The position numbers and the translations under genes are program-made. Below, one piece after another: positions 57,244 through 64,000 of a DNA stretch of 64,000 nucleotides (its first letter is position 1; each line of letters starts with the position of its first letter). Below the pieces are notes generated by a model. It did not search any database, was not told the origin of the DNA, and saw only the letters and a program-made list of their open reading frames with translations. This DNA comes from Chloridium humicola (Eukaryota > Ascomycota > Sordariomycetes > Chaetosphaeriales > Chaetosphaeriaceae): the NCBI GenBank assembly GCA_027569505.1, contig JAPDFF010000005.1, positions 558,001 through 622,000 on the forward strand, read 5' to 3'.

Positions 57244-58811
57244 ATGATGCAAACATTGGGAGGAAGTGATTTTGAGTTAGTGATACGGCAACAGCCAAAG
57301 TATGCGTGCGTTGCTATGGGGAAGGGAAAAGGTAACTACGACCTTCTCTGGTATCCTCGCCCTCGGCAAGCTGACCCAAGACAGAGCGGAAACCTATCGA
57401 CCCGCCACCCATCGTCCAGCTGATGGTCAACCCCAGGAAAGACCCAGCAAGGACCTTCCTCCAGAACCCATACCTGATCCTGACTGCGAGACTCATCCGG
57501 AAGGAGGATGACGAACATGACGAGGGCTCAGGGCCGAAGGAGAGCGACCTGACGGGGACGTTGGTATCATCGCTTTACAGCCTCAAGGACACAGATAACA
57601 CACAAGGCGGCTTCTTTGTCTTTGGTGATCTGTCTGTCAGGAAAATGGGCACCTACCGACTCGCGTTTATCCTCTACGAGCTCAAATTGTCCGAGAAAGA
57701 GTGCTGGCTACTCTCCCGGACCGTCTCCGACCCCTTCATCGTCTACGCAACCAAGTCATTCCCCGGCCTGGCCGAATCCACATTCCTCACACGCTCGTTC
57801 AGCGATCAAGGCGTACGCCTACGCCTCCGCAAAGACTCTCGCTCCGCCTCCACCAAGAAACGAACCATCAGCCAGGCCGACCAAATGCGCGCATCCCAGG
57901 CCATGCACGGCTACCTTCCACACGACTCCAGCCACGACCTCGTCCCAAACACCCACTCCCCACACCACCTCCCCCATATCGGGAGCCTGCACGACACAAC
58001 CAGCCAGCTCGACCGCGCCCGCAGCACCCTCAGCTCCCAGGGCAGCTACTATGCTGAATCGCCCCAGCTCCGCTCCGCAGCCGGCGACTACGCCTCTAGC
58101 GCCTACGACTACACCACCTACGACGACAAACCCCCACTCAAACGCGCCCGCATGGACGGTTCCACCGCGCCCGACAGCCCCCACGGCGGCGGCGGCTACG
58201 ACACCGACACATCCTACCACCCGTACATCCCCCACCACAACCCGCACCCCCGCACCATCCCAGACACCACAACACCCACAACCCTGCCACTCTACCCAAC
58301 CACAACACCAACAACCCTACCAACAACCTACGCCCTCCCCCCAACCTCCCAACCGACATTCTCCAACCTCCCTACCCTCATCCCCTCCCCGTATGCACAC
58401 TCGCCCCTAGCAACAACAACATCAATCCAACCCCTGAACACAACCCACACCTTCCCGCCGCTAAACACAAGCCACCCCTTCTCGCCTCATTCTCCCATTC
58501 CGGGGTCGTTACCAACGACGAGCTCGCCTACGTTTATGAATAGTGGTATTGGAGGCAGGAGCAGGAGGAGTCCGCCTGGCATTGTTGGGGGTGGTGGGGA
58601 GTATGGGGGTTATCCAACGCATCATCACCAGCAGCAGCAGCATCAGCAGACGGTGCATGGGGGGATGTATCTCCCGTATCATCATCCTCATCATGGGAGT
58701 TCGAATGTGGATGTGGGAGGGGGAGTGGCGGGGGGGTTGCATGCGTTGGGAATTGGGGTGGGGGCGATGGGGTTTGAGTTGGAGGGTGGGGTTGGGAGTG
58801 GGAGGCAGTGA
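57244..58811 (+). CDS. vosA: VosA-type velvet-domain regulator (2 exons)
   Basis: Nuclear velvet-family DNA-binding regulator of sporulation and spore viability. Exons 57244-57331 and 57385-58811; 53-nt GT-AG intron; 504 aa. The velvet domain starts at once (FELVIRQQPKYACVAMGKGK-ERKPIDPPPIVQLMV), has no long insertion as in VelB, and continues with LTGTLVSSLYSLKDTDNTQG, FFVFGDLSVRKMGTYRLAF and SFPGLAESTFLTRSFSDQGV, features I associate with VosA. A basic motif (STKKR) follows the domain. The ~300-residue tail is Pro/Thr/Ser-rich, then Gly/His-rich. The acceptor CAG at 57382-57384 was chosen because the nearby CAAG would break frame. The upstream open frame allows a longer N-terminus, but that text looks like leader sequence. 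Confidence 0.88.
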
Positions 58812-60628
58812 ATGGGTAAATGGGGGTTAAGGGAGGTGGTGAGGGGGGTGGGCGAGGGGAGGGGCGTTGGGATGGATCGTAAGAGTGGTGTTTCTCTACG
58901 TTGAGATGGGGAGGGAGAAGGAGATGGTTGGTCTTGGGTGGGGTTTTCTTCTCAGGGGGTTTGTGCGAGGCTTGGTGCTGATTTACGGTGTGCTCGCTTT
59001 CGGGAGTTGCTTTCTTGGTCAACGTTTTCTCCCTCTTCTTTCTCTCTCTTCTCGTCATTTATCTTTCTTTTTATTTATTCTCTTCTCTTTTTTATGTGTT
59101 TCGGAATACTCATACCCCATCATCATCACATCTCATCAGGGCTGGAAGGCAGGGAAGGGCATAGAGACGAATACTTCAGAGTGATATCCTGGGATTGGAC
59201 TGGATTGGGCTGGAGGAACGTGGTTGTTCTTTTGATGTTATTTCTCTCACACTATTCCTATGCATCTTTACCTTCTTCTTCCTGCATTCCTCAAAATAAA
59301 TGCTAGGAACTGTACACACACACACACACACACATACATACAAGTCTAAATACAAAGATACCCTCCTCAAGACACTTCTCTGGCAGCTATCTGCAAAGGC
59401 TAGCCCAACGTGGTCATTGCTGGTAGTTTGGAATGATTTGTTGGAACCTGCACCTAAAATCCTTGCGCCCAACCATCCATCTTTTCCTCGATCTTCCACC
59501 ATCACCTTCCATGTTGTTCTCCTGCCCCGGAGGGAGTGCTGGAAAAGGCTCCACCTTCAGCCCCTGAAGCGTGCAAAAATGGTGTAATGTGATTGGCCAG
59601 TTTCTGTTTGTTTTGTGCTCGCAGGGTGTCGGCGACTTGAAACACGCCGGTTAGCAGAAGTGGAAGGAGAGGTGTGGTGTTTCGGAAGCCCTGTTTCGGG
59701 AGACAGAGGAAATAGGCAGTCATCACGGCACTGGAATGTGAGTCTCGAGTCGTGTTCATGGATGGAGGTGTTGTGTGGTCCCTTGAGTCGTTTGCTCTCC
59801 ATGTCTCGGCCTCTCACAACTCGGCACTGGCTCCCGAAACACAGCTCGCAAAGGGAAGGTGCATAAACCAGACAGGCGGCGATTATGAGCAGAAGACGAG
59901 GTTGGAGACAAAGCTGGCTGCGTGATTTCGGGTGCCTGCAGACCACGCCAAAGCGGCATTTGATGACTCCCACCCATGGCTAAACCGATTCTCAAATTCG
60001 CCATCCTCACTTCCGCTCTTGCCTCTCACTGTCCGCCATCTCCAGAGTCCAGTCTCAGAGAATGACGGCAGTTTCCATGATCTCAATAAGAGCAATCGGT
60101 TTCCGCGACTCCAAGAAGCCCAAATCCTCGAGAGGAGCTTCAACATCGCTTTCCACTGCCCCGACCTCGACATCCCATCTGCCATGCATCTCCCTTGCTC
60201 GACTCCTTCACCTCACCTCCCACACCCTGCTCCTATCCCCCGTCCAGTCCCCCATTTCCATTACTCCATGCCAACACCCTCTCAAGACTCAACCCCTTCT
60301 CAGCGCCTTATTAGCATCCCGCTCTTCCGGACTCAGGGAGCCGACCTTCCGACACCCCCACCCAACCAAGGTTGGTGGTCAAGTCTCCCATGCCATGAAC
60401 CTCCTTTCATCGGCTTGGTCAATTGCCTGAGTGCCGTGCAGGATATTTGGTTAGTTCTGCTGCTGAGGTAAAAGTAGACATGTGGATGAATGCCCTCCAG
60501 GTAGCCGGCCCGGTCTGGGTCGGCTAGTTCGCAACCTCACTGGCGTGCGCAGAGACACTGGTGTTTAAAAAAGTCGAGGTATGCGCACACGCAAATAAAA
60601 CCGACGAGGGAGAAGGCTGGTTCGGGGT
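58812..60628. other. Intergenic between convergent velvet and nuclease genes
   Basis: No gene supported. Contains the probable 3' untranslated regions of both convergent genes, T-rich tracts near 59020-59100 and a CA repeat. Confidence 0.4.
59314..59334. repeat. (CA)n microsatellite
   Basis: About ten CA units. Confidence 0.9.
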
Positions 60629-62998
60629 TCATCCAAGCTCGTTCTCAAGCCTTGAGTGGTTGTCCGTAGTCGACAGCAAGCCAATGTCAACCCTAGCCCC
60701 GCCTTGAGCATTCCTCAGGCTCGCCTGAAAGGCTTCAAAGCGAATGTTGAGAGCCAGCTCCGAGATTCCAGAGTCCTGTGAGTCGTGGAGAGTTGTGGGG
60801 TCGAGCCAAGGTCTCCCAAACTCGTCTGTATCATCGTGGTCTTCCCAGTCGCTGCATCTGGTTTCATCTAGCTCGGCTTCTGCTCTGTAAAGGTCGGTTT
60901 GAGGTCGCGGAGTGCCATTGTGCTGGCTTAGAGAGGCTGGCGATGCCTGTGGCGGAGGTGCCTGCGGCTTGCCGTAATGAGCTGGTCTCGGTTCGTAGAC
61001 TGAGGCTTGCGAGGAGTGGTGGGCATCGCTTGTGAAGGAACCGGTAAATTGGCTTTTGGGGTTGTTGATATTGTTATCACCCTCTCCAAACTGCTTCTTC
61101 ATAAGCTGGTCATGTCGAAAGCTATCACCGGAGCAATGTTCTGAGAACAGCCGCTCAACGGTAATCCCTGGAGTTGTGTCAGTACATGCAAGTTGGGGGT
61201 TCGTACTGGAGTCAAACCTTCACGCAGCCATGTTCGGAGGTCGGCGGTACAGGGCCAGACGTCTCTCGGTTTCAGTGCTCTGACGAGGTCGCAAAGCTCA
61301 GGGTATGAGGAATGGCGTGAATAGGGGAATGTGACGATATTTGGCAGAGGTAATTTGTCCGAGTCGCTTACCGCAAGTTGTGTGCCCCCAAGTTTCAGCT
61401 TGCTGGTTATGGCCTGGATCCCTTTGGTTAGGTCTGCCTCGTTGTTCTCTCCAAAGGCCGCGCGCTCGAGATCTAATGGCACTTTCCGGCCGTTGGTAAT
61501 GGCGTTCAGCAGGAACTCCGTTATTTGCTTTCGTAGTTCATCGGGCATGCCATCAACCTCGGAGAGCCTATTGAGGGTTCAACATTAACAGCATGGCCAA
61601 CAACAAGAGACAAAAGACTCACATTTCCAAGAGCGCCTGGACATCTTCCGGGGAGAGATAATCCAGCTCGGCTTCCCTCTCCAAATCATCGCCTCCTCCT
61701 CCAACCCCCACCTCGGCCACGTCTTGGCCATTGGGGAGACGGGTGATGACTGGAAGAATCCACACGACTGGCGAATTCTTCACCGTCGCACAGTAGTCTC
61801 CCTTCTCACAGCTGTGAATGCGGACTGTCTCGTCGGACGTCAGACAGCCTGGGTGGTAGGTGTTGCCACACATGAAGCCGACCAGCCCAGGGGCTTCCGG
61901 AGCAAGGTGGAAGGGTGGCGCAAACTTGTTTTCGGAGTTTGTGGCCACCAGAGCGCGAAACATAGACAGCTTGTACTCGTCGACGTGGATCTGCGTCCTC
62001 TGTTAACGGTTGTTGGCTACGGATTTCCAGTAGAGATGATACCTTGGACCCCAGTGCCTTCGAAAGCGAAAGCCAGACGTCCTCGTATCTGAAATCATGT
62101 TAGATTCGGCCAGCGGCGGCCAGAGCTTCTCGATCAAAGCTTACCCATATGTCCAAACCTGAAAATGGAAGATGGTGTCTGAGGGATATCTAGAGACCTT
62201 CTGCAAAAGCTCACGGATTCCCTCGGACTTGGTGGGAAACCCGACATCGTCGATGAAAGAGGTGTCCAAGTAGATGGTGTCGAGGGGTTTGAGCCCAGAG
62301 GAGTACTCGATCATGGAGGGCGATCTTGCGATGGCATTAACAAACCACGGCTCGCTCCTGATATCCCCGGTGTAGAGCACGGCCTTTCCTTGGGCTTCGA
62401 ATACTGGTAGACCATGAGCAAGGCGTCAACTCTTTTTGAGAAAGTGGTTGCTTACAGAACATGACAGCCCCGGGGCAGTGGTTTGCATCAAAGAGGGTGA
62501 CCTGAAGGCTGTTTCCGGGTTCAAGCTCGAGGACGGTGGGAGTTTCCAGGGGTATTGGTTTCTGGGCCATATGAGCAACAAGCAAGCACCTAGACCAGTG
62601 TTGTCTTACCAACAGGTTTCTGAGATGGCGGTATCTCTGGATGCGGGCCTCGAGAATTCTGTGGGCATAGTTGATCCGGCAGGGGTACCTCTCGAGGCGG
62701 AGAAGCATTTCTCTTGTTGCGGCCGAGCAGTAGACGCTGCAGCCATGTCAGAAACCGCCGTCCAAAGAGTGGTTAGTCAAGGCCATACAATGGTGACCGG
62801 AGGCTCTCCAGGCCAGCGAGGTGGTCACTGTGGATGTGGCTCAAGAAGCATGCTAGGGGAGGGCGAAGGTCGGGATGTGTGCGGAAGAAGTCGACTGCGG
62901 ACAGTCAGTCAAAGATGGAAACATGGATTTGCTTCAAGACTGGAGATCTTGCCTCTGATGTCCGGGAACTCGGCTACCAGGCCGTTGAAGGTCGACAT
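60629..62998 (-). CDS. SNM1/Artemis-type metallo-beta-lactamase nuclease (9 exons)
   Basis: DNA repair nuclease of the beta-CASP group. Exons on the complement: 62998-62953, 62894-62789, 62736-62610, 62561-62456, 62403-62145, 62088-62043, 61990-61623, 61567-61218 and 61167-60629, all in phase; 648 aa. Motif 2 of the fold is FLSHIHSDHLAG; ANHCPGAVMFLF, LYTGDIRSEPWF and YLDTSFIDDVGFP follow, then beta-CASP text (FHFQVWTYGYEDVWLSLSKA as two exons). The C-terminal ~200 residues are polar and variable. The first intron has a GC donor (GCAAGA at 62952-62947), needed to join FPDIR to VDFFR. It could be the Artemis-like or the Pso2-like member; the short N-terminus without a zinc finger favours Artemis/SNM1C-like. 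Confidence 0.9.
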
Positions 62999-63811
62999 GG
63001 TCAATGCAAGTCACAGCCTGCCACCAACGACCAGATAAATGGCAGTAAATGGGAAGAACCAGCCAGAGAAATGCTAAGCGTCGAATGTGAAGAACAGCAG
63101 CCGAATGAAGAGAATGTGCGCCAGGCAGCAAGCACCTTTGTCCCCTTTGACCCACACAGTGCCGCGGTGCTACACCAGCTGCATTCCCAATCCCCCCAGA
63201 AAACTGAAGCCAAATTTTTCAGTTCCTCTGTCTCCCAAGCAACACACGATGTTCGCGCGAGCGATGATAGCAGAGTAGAAAATCGGGGAGTTGCCAGATC
63301 AACAGATCTCGACTACCAGCCGACCTCGGCAATCAGAAATTCGTTGTAGCTCATAGAATCTCCAGTCTTGTGCTGTCTCATATGCTGTAAGACGCATCAA
63401 TTGACCCTATTCGATGGGCACTGTGCAACCCACGAGGATGAAATGCGAGATCGTTGATGCAAGATGCAGTGGAGTTTCGCGTGGCAGCTCCCGCGGTGCT
63501 GCGGCCCGATCCCTGGAGACCCACTTTGATGAGAATCCCACAGCCCCGTGTCAGGCATCCCCTGTCTGTCAATGCACGTCAGCGGCCCAGTCTCACTTCT
63601 GTGGTTTCACCTCCTCGTCAGCGACCAGTCAGTGCTCCCAGCGAAGTGGGAGGACGACGAGCAGATATGGCCCAGCCCTTCACCCCCCTCGTCGCTCCCC
63701 GAGCATTGAACCAGACAGACAGGCCTCTGTCCGGTTCAGCGAAGAAGAGACACCATTCCCGCGAAAGTTGAACACTCCAACACACTGGACCGACCTCGAT
63801 CGTCTGTCGTC
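62999..63811. promoter_or_regulatory. Divergent upstream region of the nuclease and P450-like genes
   Basis: 813 nt between opposing start codons, with no supported gene inside; probably contains both promoters. Confidence 0.45.
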
Positions 63812-64000
63812 ATGGCCGCCGGACTCAGCTTCCAGCTCCTCGAGTCGCTGACTCCAGGCCGCATCACCGCCGTCCTCTTCATCTTCACCCTCGCCTCCTT
63901 CATCGTCGACTTCACCTGGAAGCCCCGCTACAGCAAGTCCCTCCCGCGGGTAGCCTTCGGCGACAGCTTCCTCGGCACCATCAAGAACTGGTTCTTCTAC
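63812..64000 (+). CDS. Cytochrome P450-like N-terminus (cut by the window end)
   Basis: The ATG at 63812 opens 63 codons to the window edge. A hydrophobic helix (ITAVLFIFTLASFIVDFTW, about residues 18-36) is followed by KPRYSKSLPRVAFGDSFLGT, the membrane anchor plus proline-rich hinge layout of fungal microsomal P450s. The haem-binding part lies outside the window, so the family call is by layout only. Confidence 0.6.
   Translation, partial: MAAGLSFQLLESLTPGRITAVLFIFTLASFIVDFTWKPRYSKSLPRVAFGDSFLGTIKNWFFY

Overview
The window is nuclear DNA of a filamentous ascomycete. Genes carry short introns (about 47-150 nt) with fungal splice sites. Products include a velvet regulator, a HET-domain protein, a PTH11-like receptor, an AA9 lytic polysaccharide monooxygenase and a CBM1-tailed GH74 xyloglucanase. 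The gene set and the apparent CpA-to-TpA stop codons in repeats suggest Sordariomycetes, probably Sordariales/Chaetomiaceae. That placement is inference. All exon joins were worked out by hand from reading frame, splice consensus and family alignment from memory; no search was run.

Layout. 0.3-7.4 kb: GH74 xyloglucanase (-) and LacZ-type GH2 beta-galactosidase (+), divergent over a 1-kb promoter. 9.1-10.4 kb: broken F-box/ankyrin-like gene; 12.8-13.7 kb: a weaker gene relic. 14.6-16.8 kb: large protein of unknown function (-). 18.8-20.3 kb: GPI mannosyltransferase II. 20.6-21.2 kb: tRNA-Phe with an intron, abutted by an LTR-like fragment. 21.3-22.3 kb: small membrane protein (-). 23.2-29.1 kb: a PTH11-like receptor (-) and a secreted FAD oxidoreductase (+) lying between two diverged, inverted copies of an unnamed repeat. 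29.3-31.9 kb: YTH-domain m6A reader (-). 34.4-35.5 kb: AA9 LPMO. 36.1-38.7 kb: two tandem broken membrane-protein genes. 39.1-45.5 kb: two pogo/Fot1-type DNA transposons, one internally deleted and one nested in another inverted-repeat element, on either side of an MFS monocarboxylate-type transporter with an 11-nt exon. 46.0-48.0 kb: HET protein. 48.2-50.0 kb: dead dual-specificity phosphatase cut by a Ty3/gypsy gag fragment. 50-57.2 kb: gene-poor. 57.2-58.8 kb: VosA-type velvet protein. 60.6-63.0 kb: SNM1/Artemis-type metallo-beta-lactamase nuclease (-). 63.8 kb to the end: start of a probable cytochrome P450.

Functional themes are plant cell-wall attack (GH74, AA9, possibly the FAD oxidase), galactoside use, sensing and self-recognition (PTH11-like, HET), development (VosA), RNA and DNA maintenance (YTH, SNM1) and cell-surface anchoring (GPI synthesis). 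The 36-50 kb part is a transposon- and pseudogene-rich island. The most unusual window-wide signal is compositional: many genes run C-rich on the sense strand through the body and flip abruptly to G-rich near the 3' end.
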